Assembly: GCA_032358165.1 (NCBI GenBank)
Contig: JAALGY010000012.1
Location: 2,356,001-2,420,000 of the forward strand
DNA length: 64,000 bases
Source: Diplosphaera chodatii
Lineage: Eukaryota > Chlorophyta > Trebouxiophyceae > Prasiolales > Stichococcaceae
Direction of reading: 5' to 3'
A program made the position numbers and the translations under genes. Position 1 is the stretch's first letter. Each line of letters begins with the position of its first letter. Shown here piece by piece: positions 11,466 to 22,462 of this stretch. Under the pieces are notes generated by a model, which was given only the letters and a program-made list of their open reading frames with translations, was not told the origin of the DNA and did no database searches.

Positions 11466-12169
11466 ATGGACAGCGGCGGCATGGCCACGGCGGCAGATCC
11501 CATCAGCCTCGTGAAAGCTGCGACAGAGACGTGAGATCGCTCTGGCGCAGTTTGCTGTGCGCATAACGTGCCCACTGTGCACACTGTGCCCTGCACTACT
11601 CCTGCAACATGCTGTGGGTTTCATGCGCCAGCATTCGCGGGGATGCACACCACCCACTGTTGGTACGGTGCTGCCCTGCAGGTTTGTGAAGATCACGGGG
11701 CAGAACGACCAGCAGTTCCAGGCAGCGGGCCAGCAGCTCAACCAGGAGCTGGACACGGACAAGACCATCGCCATGTGGAAGAGCTATGCAGAAGGTAGGC
11801 AAAGGCAGCGCTCACATGGAGGATCACTGAGTGTGCATCTTCAGCATCTGTGACTCATTGTGATGGAAAGGCCACATGTTGTGCAGGCAGCGGCGACTCG
11901 TCCGTGAGCGAAGGTCGCTCAGCTGTGTACCGGTGGGCGGCCTCAAAAATGGGTGGGTACTGACATTGCTGGTTGTGCCCTGCTTCCAGCAGCGGCAGCA
12001 GTGCTGATCCCACTGTATTGGCGCTGTTGGGTCAGGCTTTGCATGGGCCAAACCATCGGGATTGTCATGCATCCCTGCGAGCTAGCTCAAATTTGGTGCT
12101 GCAGGGGAAGGTGCCAAGTTTGAAGATGTCACTGCGTCAGTGGCTGCTGCACTGAAAGATGAGTCCTAG
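11466..12169 (+). CDS. small protein of unknown function (80 aa)
   Basis: Three exons 11466-11530, 11682-11794 and 12105-12169 total 243 nt and close in frame with GT/AG borders. The product starts MDSGGMATAADPISLVK, continues FVKITGQNDQQFQAAGQQLN, ELDTDKTIAMWKSYAEG and ends with KFEDVTASVAAALKDES. It is polar, has no signal peptide or membrane segment and looks helical. I do not recognise a family. The regular composition and clean splice phases argue that it is real. An upstream exon cannot be excluded. Confidence 0.6.
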
Positions 12170-12939
12170 TACCTGAGCAACGGAGGTGAAGAGGGCGCAA
12201 ATAGAATTGATGCATGCCAGGGCGGCGCATTCTTCAGGACGACCCAGAATCAGGGGCGTGGTCACTTGCAGAGTCAGGGATGGTGGAGAATAGCAAAGGC
12301 GTACAAGCATTATTGCAACCTAGAATCAAGACACAGATAACTACCAGAACACTGATTGCCTTGACCTAGCCGGCACTCAACAAACAAACAGGCAGAATCC
12401 TGTTCCACACCACAGAAACGATAGGCAGCCCTCAACGACACCTCTTGGATAGCACCATACATCACTGCAAAGTGAAGCGACGGCACCAGTCAATACCAAG
12501 CATGCATCCGCTCCATTCAGATGCATGTGCGCGTACCCTGTCGACACTTCGCACGACTCTGTCACTGTCGGCTACCATCTGCCTGCACATGTTTTCCCAG
12601 CATACAGGCACAGCCTGACCATGCAGCATGGCGCCACTGTCTGCCATGGTCGCTGCGCGGGCTTGCACAAACATCCGCATATCGTTCAGCTTTGATTTCT
12701 GTCTGCACTCCCATGTTATGCAGCATCCCTTGCGCATCCTGTTCACGCCTCGACATCAGGCATCCGCTGTGAGCCCCACCTGCACCCCACGCAGATCACC
12801 TGTATCCCAGCCATCAGCATCCAAGTGCTCGTGTCTGGCGATCGACTTGCATGATGCTTGAAGAACCGCTGAGTTGCCAAGCTGCATTTGCGAAAACGCG
12901 TTCCAATGCTGTGAGTCGAGGTCTGCTGGTGAGCAGGGC
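12170..12939. other. stretch without a recognised gene
   Basis: Convergent 3' region between the small-protein gene and the unknown minus-strand gene. It may contain a last exon of the latter (open frames around 12756-13049 minus), but none can be supported. Confidence 0.3.
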
Positions 12940-15228
12940 AGGAGAGCACCAGGTTGGGTGCCGCGGGGCCGACGACAGCGATGCCACGGCGTGCAAGCTC
13001 GTGCTGTGCGTCCGCCGGCATCATGCCAAACGTGCGCACCTGCACACATCAGTGCTCAGTCCTGAGACACTGTGATATACAAGAGAGTGTAAAGCCCGAT
13101 CGTGCGCAGGGACAAGTTGCCAGGGGCACTGCACTGAGGAGTGACAGGCTGTCAGCGCGGCGCGGACCTGCTCGAGTGCCTGCTACCGCTGCCACACACA
13201 GACAATGCAGGAGCAGGCACTTGAGACTGCCCGTGGTGCCGCTGACAGCATGGCAGCTGCACCAAGACTGGCCACGCACAGTTTAGAGGAGCCCCAAAAC
13301 CTTTGAATGAAGTACAGAAGGAAGTCACGCTGCGGACCACCTCGATGTCTGTCTCCAGGGTGACTCCAACTGCAGCGGCGCGCTCCGCCGCCGTCAGCAG
13401 CGGCGCAGCAGCGGGCGTCCCGGCTGCTTGTGGCAGCTGCAGTGGCATGACAGCTGCCAGCTGCCTGCAAGACAATGCAGATGACATCAGGCTGTGTGTA
13501 CATGGGACATGAAAGGGACATGCAAGGGCCATGCAAGGGACATGCACCCCTGCATATCAGCACCAGCTATCGCCCTGAGGCTTCCAAATGTGACTGCAGC
13601 CAATCCGAATGATATCCATGTGATCCCTTGTGGGTGCAAGGCCTGTCACCAGCATGCAGCATCGGTTGCCATCGGCCCGTTCAAGCACAGGCCAAGAACC
13701 ACCAAGTACACGGTGTGAAGATGCTGAGATACTTCTGGTGCTGGCAAGAGGGCGCACTCGCGGTAGAGGGGCAGCCAGTCGAGGGTGAGGCGGCCGGCGG
13801 CGTCGCGCACGCTGCCAGCTGGCAGTATGTCGCCCATTGCTGGCACCTGTGGGATGACGCAGGATGACATATGTCTCAGCAGGAGCATGAACAGAGACTG
13901 CAAGCAACCAATGGCCTGCACACCATCTGTTGCCAAACGTACTGCTATTTAGGGTTGAACTTTTCCAGCATGCAGTCCCTTGTCACGCAGCAGATGAGAC
14001 TCAGCTCGGTACTCAGCTCGTGCTCTACGTAGGACAGGGCGCAGCCTGCACAGTGTGCGACGGCCCCGCAATGGGCCTGGGGATAGGCAGCTAGATGTCA
14101 CATCGTCAGCAGTCGGCGCTCAAATATCGACATATGTGCTGAGCTGCCGGCTGCTTGCAATGTGTGGCACCGGCTGCCTTCACATGAAACAGGAGAATAG
14201 GCCAGACACCGGCAGCACTGATGTTCTATTCACACCGACTCGCCTTGCGCCCAGCTGGCGACAGGAAGCTTGATGTGGCCCAGCCGAACGCGCTGTGTCC
14301 ACTGGTTGGCTGCCCTAGCGGGGTGGAGACCCCAGGGCCCTTGTACACAGATGGTGCCGGCGCAGCCACCAGAGCCGGCCTGAACGGAGGTGCTGACGTC
14401 AGTTGACGGCATGTGAACATTAGTTGCATGCTCGCATAGGTCAAGCAACAGACATCATGGTGCTGAGGAATACATATGACCAGGCAGACTGCGCAGCAGT
14501 GCTCTCGTCCATGCAGCTGCTCGCCATCAGACAGTCGCCAATCTCCGAATGTCCCTCCAACACACACATCTGACGCAGCGACAGTGGGCACGCATGTACA
14601 CCTGGGCGGCGGCAGCTGCACGTGGGCGGGGCGCTGCTTGAAGCGCGGCGGGGTGCGGAAGGCCTCGTCGGGCGGCAGGCGCAGCGGCGACGCCGCGCCC
14701 CCCAGGCTCAGCACGCTGGCCGGGGTGGCCAGCCCCGACCAGCCACCTGCGTGGCAGGGCGCCAGGGCTTGCACGATGCAGCTGGCGGCAGCTTGAGGTG
14801 TGCAGCGGGCTTACCACACGCACTGAAACATGAGTGCTGTATGTTGACCCAGGGAATGCCCAGTATTGGTTGAATGTCGCTCTGAGATTGTGCGCCATGG
14901 ACTTGTCAGCATTTGCACCTTGTGTCAGTACAAGATTGATGGAGCTGCCAGCATCGCATGCGGAACATTGCCGCTGAGCAGCCACCACCGTACTATGCAC
15001 TGCTGGCATCTGACATTGACATATCATGGTGTGCTGGCGAATGGATAGGGCAGTAACAGCATAGCATACACTATCGATACCACTGCAGTGCCAGGCATAA
15101 ACAGGGAGGGTCAGAGGTGCTACACCTGCATCATCCAGCGGGTTAACGCTATGCAGGGAAGCGCCAGAGTAGCCATAGGCTGGCGCCGCGGCCGGCTCCA
15201 GCATGATGCCCGGCCAGATGTCGTCCAT
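12940..15228 (-). CDS. unknown multi-exon protein
   Basis: Start ATG at 15228 (MDDIWPGIMLEPAAAPAYGY). Exon 1 15228-15126 joins exon 2 14746-14602 in phase (GWSGLATPASVLSLGG, then DEAFRTPPRFKQRP). Later candidate exons are at about 14394-14250, 13857-13735 (MGDILPAGSVRDAAGRLTLD), 13466-13330 (LLTAAERAAAVGVTLETDIE) and 13042-12945 (RTFGMMPADAQHELARRGIA). Each is bounded by an AG and a GT, but the exact joins after exon 2 and the stop are not resolved. No domain is recognised. It lies head-to-tail about 540 bp downstream of the end of the large Ala-rich gene on the same strand. Confidence 0.5.
13512..13546. repeat. short tandem repeat, 11-bp unit
   Basis: Three copies of a unit close to aagggacatgc lie in a row inside a probable intron of the unknown minus-strand gene. 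Confidence 0.6.
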
Positions 15229-15767
15229 GCTGATCTCCTTCCTGCAGCCAATGCAGAGAACAGGCCATCCTCCACTCGACACACAGGCTGCATCCTGTGT
15301 GCTCTTGAGCTTGAGCTCTTGCAGACATTGGCTCTGGCAACAGCTGGCACAGAGCAGGAAAGAAAGTCGGTAACATAGCAATTAGGAATTGCTATGTTTC
15401 AAAACCCAAGTCAGCGCTCTATGCTCGGTTGCAATTGCAAGTAGCATTCGAAGATGCAGGAACCAGGCGGCTGGACGATGTGTGCTGTTGTGCAGCTGCA
15501 CAGGTGATGGATATCATGGCAAGACAGCAGCTTTCTTTGGCGCTCGAGCTCCCAGTCTGCTCACTGGTCTGTGATCTGAATGCCAGCAGGACGTTGGACT
15601 AAAGCATGTCACTGGCTGTTCAAGAGGAGCTTCTGTGGTATTGTAGAGTGCATTCTCTTGGCACCTCTGGCCACATGGTGCAGAACCTCCAGGATGCAGG
15701 CAGTTGTTGTGTCAAGGAGACGCCATGCCTGCACACTATGAGAGGTTCTTAATTGACGTTCAAAGGC

Positions 15768-18700
15768 TCACTTGGGACGGCGGGGCCTGTCTTCGAAGTC
15801 CAGCACGCGGGCGATGGGGCGGCCCGGCAGCGGCACCGGCGGCGATGCTACGTGGCCGCGGGCCTTCAGCGCTGCCGCCACCGCCTCCGCCTCAGCTGGA
15901 AGCATGACAAACTTACTCTTGACATCCTGTCACAGTGTGTGTTCAGTCCATCGCAGGACATCAACACCAGACATGCTCTGGTGCAGTCTGCAGTGAAGTC
16001 GACATGCTGACTGGGTTTCGCACTGAGGTCTGCATCGTCACCAATCTAGCTTAGGGCAGTATGCTGCACATGGCTGTGGGAGCAACCGTACAGTCCCCAG
16101 TGCACTGCCCTGCAGGCTCACTTGCCGTACAGCTGCACAGCCGCATGACCCAGGCAAGTGGCGAATGGGCAAAGTTTTATGTTTGATCATATTTCTGCTG
16201 TATGTGCACCTAGGCGCACTGTGCCGCCCGGCAGGATGTGAATGTCCGCCTCGACTGCCACCGCTTCCGCAACATCCGCCTCGGCTGCGGGGTGCGTCTC
16301 AACCTGCGGCGCCTGCCGCTGTGCAGGCGGCCCAAATCCGGAGGGCCAGGGCGCATCCAGCATGGGCGGGTCCAGGCCCTGCAGTGCATATGAGCAGCGG
16401 CAGCACCTCAATGCCTTGGTTCTAGCAACGTCCATTATTGCAGCAATGGTTTGGGACTTTGTTGCGAGAGTGCTCAAGTGGCCACCAGAAGGTGCATGCT
16501 GCCAGTGCAGCCGGCACATGTCAGGGCTGCGCACCCAGGGCAGTTCGTCCTCTCGGGGTTTGCGCTTGGCCTTTGGCCGGGGAGCTTGCACATCTGCAGC
16601 AACGCAGAATCATGCACAAGGTGTTGCATCACACTAACAGCAAAGCAAGCCATGCATCGTGCAGCCCATGTGCTTCTGCTCGTCTTGCACTGCACAACCC
16701 AACACACCGACCTGAAAATCATCATCTACATACGTGTGTTGCAGCAAGGAGCGGAGCCATCTGGAACAGCGGCATACCTGCAGGCGCTGGCACTGCAGCC
16801 TCCACCTCGACAGCAGCCTCAATCTCGGTGGTCGCTGCAGCAGGCGCCCGCAGCGGCGTTCTGACCGCTGTGGAATCGAATGTGGCAGCTGCAGAGTCTG
16901 GCTCATCGGCAGCGGCAGTATCTGCAGCAGCTGGCTCCGCAGCAATTGTGGTCTTGACTGCCAGCGCAGGGGCTGCAGGCGGCTGGGCGGCCGCCGCTGC
17001 AGCTGCGGCTTCCATGCGTGCATCTGCTTCCTCGACTTCCAGAACTGCAGCCTGCGCAGACTTCAAAGGTATCAGCGTGCAGACGGTTATATGTGACGGT
17101 TATATTTTTGGGACATGTTATCACATCAGTCATTTAGTGCATGCCAGCACACCCGGAAGGAGGCGGCAGGTGCGCTGCCTTCAGCGGCGGGAGCTCCAGC
17201 AGCCAGCAGCCCGGTGGTGGGCACAGGCAGCCCGCCGCGCCTGCTGACCGCCGGCGTCGCCTGCAGGCACTTGGGCATACAGATACACTAGCCAATACTT
17301 CAGGCACTCGAGCCGCCTGTTACTGGGGGCATTTCCTCCGCAGCTCCAGCTTCTCGCTGTAGCCACACGGCATGCATGAGACATACACAAGCTTGCGTGA
17401 TAAGGGGCTTCAGGGGTCAGCACCACCAGGAGCACATCCTCTTCACGGGCTGCGGCCAGCTCTGCTCCAGCTGCCTCCTCTGTCTGCGCCTGCGTCCGCA
17501 TCCTGACGGCGGGCGCACCAGGGGCCTCAGCTGCAGTTTCCGCCTTGGCACGCTGCAGGCACCATGCGTCGGCAGTGTGTGGCAAGCTGCATGGGAGTCG
17601 TGGATGCAGAGCCTGCGCCACATAGTGTTGTGATCGTGACACCAACGATGAACAAGCCCACAATGGGCTGCAGATGATCGCTGTAACGCAAACACTGCAG
17701 GTCTGCCCACTATCGAAAGCAGCTGCAGTGCATGCCTCACATCATATCTGCAGCCCAGGTATTCTTTCGAATAACAGGCCACTTAGAGAAAAGCCCCTTT
17801 CAGAAGTGCTGGACTTCAGCTCACCACAGTAGCGGGTGCCGCGGCAGCAGCAACCGCCACATCGGCACCCGCATCCAACTGGGACAACTGGCGGGCCAGG
17901 GCGGCACGCGGCGTCTGACCAGCATATGCCGTGGCCCCATCTGCACCAAGCAGCAGCACTGGTGGTACATACACTCCTCAAGCAGTGACTAGTTTGGTCT
18001 GGCGGCTGCAGGAGCGGCAGCAGCCCACAGAACTTGGAGAGCACAATATGAGACCTTTCGCCATCTCCAGGCTATGGCGCAGGGATGTGCCTCTGCTTGC
18101 TGCAGCCAAGCATCGGCAATGCAGAGCACTGACATCTTGTGCATGCAGTCGAAAGGCAAGAGCAGCAGTGCAATACGACCTTGCGATTGGCCGGGTGTCG
18201 CACCACCAGTCTCCTCTGCCGTGTGTATGTCCATGTATGCCAGGGCTCGGGGTGACAGATGGGCACCTGCGCAGCATTGCATCACCTCTAGTGTCCATTT
18301 GAAAACCAACAACATCCGGCTGAGCCTTGCATGAGCAATGGCACGTTTGCTGCAAATTGTCAGGCTGAGCAGCCGGAAACTGCTCAGCTTGCTGCTTACA
18401 CGCAGGTACCACAGGCCAACCGGCGCAGCAAGGCCGGCGGGACAGTCTGTGGTTGCCAGCCGTCATGCAAACAAACTGGGTTTGCGGGCTGAAGGGTACT
18501 TGTGCTGTTCAAGCCGCAACTAAGGGAGCTTGTGTGCAAGGCAATCATGCACCGTCTGGTGGGCGCAAAGTCGTGGCAGAGCCTCTGGGAGGTGCATTAC
18601 GGCTGGGCTCTCTTGGTGATGTTAGTGGCGGTGGCGGCAATGGCTGCGCAGCGGCAGCCTCGACTGCTGCAGTGCAGGTTGGCGGCAGTGTGCCTGCTGC

Positions 18701-21700
18701 CGAAGACAGCATGGTCACTTGCATACTAGGATGAGCTGCATCCATGTTGCCATGTTGCCATGTTGCCATGCATGACGGTGGCAATAGTGCGGCACACATG
18801 CCCACCTCTGTCAACTGCTGCCGCATCAGCCCTCTCCTCTTCCAGATATATGTCCATGTATGCCAGGGCTCGGGGCGAAAGGTGTGCACCTGTGCAGCCG
18901 CGACCAAAATTTAATCGCAACACCAGCAGCAGACACCCATGTGATTATGATATCTCTTAGTCTTGTGTGCTGATGAGTTTCTTCAGGCAATGCAACAGCC
19001 CGGCGCATACAAGCGGCCGAGTTTGCTTGCCGTGCAGCTTGCAGCTACAAGAGCAAAGTATTGCCTGCAGGAATAACCAACCCACACCCCAGACATTCAA
19101 GGCACCATGCGAACCACTGCACTGCAACTTGGCGGAGTTCCGGCACTGCAGTGGATCAGGCAGCAGTCGAGGAGATGCGCAGAGGCAAACATGTATCTGT
19201 GTGCAGAAGGGGTTACAGGCCCAGAGTGGTCCACACCTGCAACTGCAGCATGCGTAGGTGCACTGGCCCTGGCACCGCTTCTGCTACCCTCTGCCGCCAC
19301 GGGTGCAAGACGGCTCTGCTGACCGCCAGCCACGCCGCCGCTGAATTCTCCACTGGACGCCGCCCCAGCTGCAGCAGTCCCAAGAGCGACAGGGCTTGCC
19401 AGCACTGCTGGCGGCAGAGGTGTCTTCTCGGGCGTGGCAGGGCCTGCAGGCGCCTCCGCGGCGAAGACGGTCGCCGCCGCCGCCTCAGTTGCACCTGCGC
19501 GGTGAGCGCATTTGTCAGCATTGCAATACTTGCAACAGGAGCATCTACTGCACATACAAGATTTACACATGCTGGGATTCTGCTGATTCCATCAACTCTT
19601 TCTGTGTGAACGCCTGCATGTGACAGGGTATTGTGACAGGGTGACACAGAGGAGATGGGTCGTGTTGCCAGCCTTGGCTGTTGTGACACTTTCCGCATGA
19701 CCATCTCAGCGGCTGCGCTGGGTTGGACACGCTGCACTGCTGCTAACAACCAGGGAGCGGACTGTCAACTGGACATTCTAGACTATAAGAGAGCAGGCTG
19801 CAACTGATGATGCTACCAACCTGATGCAGCAGCTGCAGGAGCGGTGTCCCCGAGGTCGGCCAGCGGGCTGTTCAGAAAGGCCGTGGCGCTGGCGATTGCG
19901 CGGTCTGCCGATGTCAGCACGGGGTCCCCGCCGGCAGCCGCCAGCGCCCAGTCTGTCGACTCCAACCCGCGCTCTGCAGCTGCTGCGCCTGCTGGCGGCT
20001 CTGGCTGCCCGGCAGTGACGACACCCTCCTCTGCTGGGGCAGCAACATTGATGTGTTGGCAGAGTGCATCTGCAGCAAATGCATACTCGACCCAGGAATA
20101 CCAACGATGCACAACAACCATTGTACAAGGTGGATGTCTGCAGAACATCAAGTGTGGTGTGCTCGATTCGTTTCAGGCCTGCTGACAATGAGCCATACGG
20201 GGGACCTTTGGCAGCGGCGGTGGCAGGGGTCGGCGCTCCAGATTGTGGAGCAAGCGGCGTTCTGGCCGCCCAGGTGGCGGCGGGCTTCGGGCCTGCAGAG
20301 GGCAGCTTGCCAAGGTTGAACAGCAGGTGTGGCACGACAATCACCAGTTGTCACTGCATTGTCAGTAACTTGGTCAGGTGCGGGGTGCGGCGATAGTACA
20401 TTGCGGTCAGTGGTGCACCACGTCTGATGTACGCAGTACTCCTTACTATCGTAGACAGTCCTGCTGAGGACTGTGCTGACTTGCAGCGTCCTGCATGGCA
20501 GCCTGCGAATCAGCTGCGGCTGCAAGCCCATGGACTGCAACCATTAACGCATCCTGGCCGCCAGAATGCAGCCAGCATGCAGCGTCAAGCAGATGCCCAT
20601 GGGCTTGCATTTACTTCCTCCGGTCGCACACAACCAACCAAGAATGGGTTGGATGTGTACCACACATGAGCAGCACATTGCCCGCCGTGCTGCAGGAAAG
20701 GTTGCGAGCAATGCAAAGCGACAGGAGCTGGTACACGACACGGATCCCTGGATGGCCAGCTTCTCTCCATGGCGGCAGCCAGAGCACAGAGCCCGATATT
20801 GTCGTAAAAGTGTCAACCAGATCAGCGATACGGGCTTTGGGCCTGCCTGTAGTACTGCTGCTTTGACGTGATGGTGCAGCAGCGACAGGAGCGGTCTTGC
20901 TGGGGCCGCCAGCATATGTGCCGGGCAGCACTCCAGCAGTCACCAGCGCCGCAGCAACGGGCGGCAGCGCGGCTCCAGACGGGGGACTGTCCGCAGACCT
21001 GGGGCTCCCTGCTGATGAAGACCTGCAATGCGAGACAGCTTTAGGCTTACGACCCCTGCAAGGGCCGTCCACTGGCGACATGACAGCACAGACAAGTGTT
21101 GTGCAGAGCCAGGCGCTGCTGCCATTTGAAACATGTTGGGCAGCCATCTCGATCGAAGTGTTGTGGTTGATGAGAGTTTGAAGAGTTGCAGTGCTTGTCG
21201 AACATCTGCACCCTCCGATGTGTTTCGGACGCACACGCACTGGTCATCACGACAGCGGGCGGCCTCCACCGAGGCCCGAGATGCCTCAGCAGCGTGGCGC
21301 ACCCGCTCCTCCGCAGCAGCAGCACCTGCCTCGCCAGCAACGCATCGATGCAGGTTGCCTTTGCACATGACATGCATACGTTCCGCAGGAACATGCAACC
21401 ATCCTTTCAGCTCGAATGGCCTTGAGCGTGCATTCCTGCGGGTTGGGGTGCCACGGCAGCCAGGGAGGGAGCACCTGAGCCTGCGGCGGCGGCGCCGACC
21501 GCCGCTCCTGGCGCTGTGCCCGCCGTCTCGTCGATGCCCAGCCGCTGCCTGAGGGCCGCCAGGTGCTGGGCGTGGCGCTGCAGCCGCGCCTCTGCATCCG
21601 CCTCCGCCTTGTTGCTGCGCTTGTCCTGCAGCCGGCACAGCCGGTGGTCGCTGCATCAGGCACACACACAGGGCTGCCAGATCTCACAGCTGCAAGGTCC

Positions 21701-22265
21701 CATGCTTAGCGTTCGCAATACATGTACAAGTGCTGCAACTGCCAGTCAGAGGTTGCTGATACATTTGCAGCTCCGAGCTGGCAGTTAGCAGTTCACACCA
21801 TGAGTCAAGCAGTAGCATGGACAGGACACAACAACTACTGCAGCTCAACGCAAACGCCGCACGCCACGAGCAGCACGAGGTGCTGCAGGTGACTGCTTTG
21901 CTTGTGTTGAGCTGCCAGGTGCAAAGGTTCCTCGACTAGCTGCAACAATCCGGGCTGTGTGTTGGACTGCAGTGAACGAGCATGTTTGTTAAAACGCACA
22001 TCAAGCAGGGCAATTGCTTGCTTATCACTGAGGTCCTTTTATTGTGGGTAGAACATACCCAGCAGGCGGTGTGCACCACGCCATCAGTGTGCAGTGTTGC
22101 GCAGCCGCCGGCTGCTGACACATTACTCTGGGGTATGATCTGTGTGGGACGATTCAGCAGACAGATGGCACCTTGCCACCCAGCGCGGCGTTGGCGCAGT
22201 GCAAGCCCTGGGCGTCGGCTGCCGCCGCATCGTGCGCCGCCTGCGCGTCCGCCAACTCCTCGGAC
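15768..22265 (-). CDS. large Ala-rich, partly coiled-coil protein (continuation of, or neighbour to, the 22.5-28.6 kb gene)
   Basis: At least twelve candidate exons on the minus strand. They include SEELADAQAAHDAAAADAQG at about 22261-22169, a coiled-coil exon near 21645-21430 (SNKAEADAEARLQRHAQHLA), EERVRHAAEASRASVEAARC near 21330-21250, ADSPPSGAALPPVAAALVTA near 20990-20900, RAIASATAFLNSPLADLGD near 19910-19850, two copies of LSPRALAYMDI at about 18890 and 18265, GQTPRAALARQLSQLDAGAD near 17930-17840, MRTQAQTEEAAGAELAAARE near 17510-17440, and a last exon 15895-15768 ending FEDRPRRPK. The protein is dominated by Ala, Pro, Ser and Thr with short charged helices, typical of scaffold or cytoskeletal proteins, but no family is recognised. 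The joins are mostly unresolved. The first exon is in the right phase to follow a donor just before the putative stop of the upstream gene, so both may be a single gene. Confidence 0.45.
18227..18273 (-). repeat. duplicated exon start, copy 2
   Basis: About 47 bp with five mismatches to 18850-18896. Both copies contain a TGC(A/G)CAG acceptor on the minus strand followed by codons for AHLSPRALAYMDI. The downstream halves of the two exons differ. Confidence 0.8.
18742..18770. repeat. 8-bp tandem repeat (ccatgttg)n
   Basis: Three full copies plus ccatg. It lies between the duplicated exon copy at 18850-18896 and the next candidate exon, probably intronic. Confidence 0.8.
18850..18896 (-). repeat. 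duplicated exon start, copy 1
   Basis: Partner of 18227-18273. Followed in frame by YLEEERADAAAVDR before a GT donor. Confidence 0.8.
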
Positions 22266-22462
22266 TGCAATGCAACCTCACAGAACCTACACCCTAGCAA
22301 CATATGTGATCCCTGCCGTCTGACGAAACACTTGTGCATGCAGGCGCTGTGCATCACATTGGTATGCTCTCGTGTGATAGTAGACCAGTCGACTGACAAT
22401 CAAGAGCATTTTGATATGCTGCCTTTTAACTTTTTGTACCATTCAGAGGGAGGCCTGAACTT

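Noticed and set aside
21817..21889. Plus-strand ATG with an Asn/Gln/Ala-rich frame ending at a GT donor, possible first exon
   Set aside because: No following plus-strand exon could be joined, and the surroundings are minus-strand exons.
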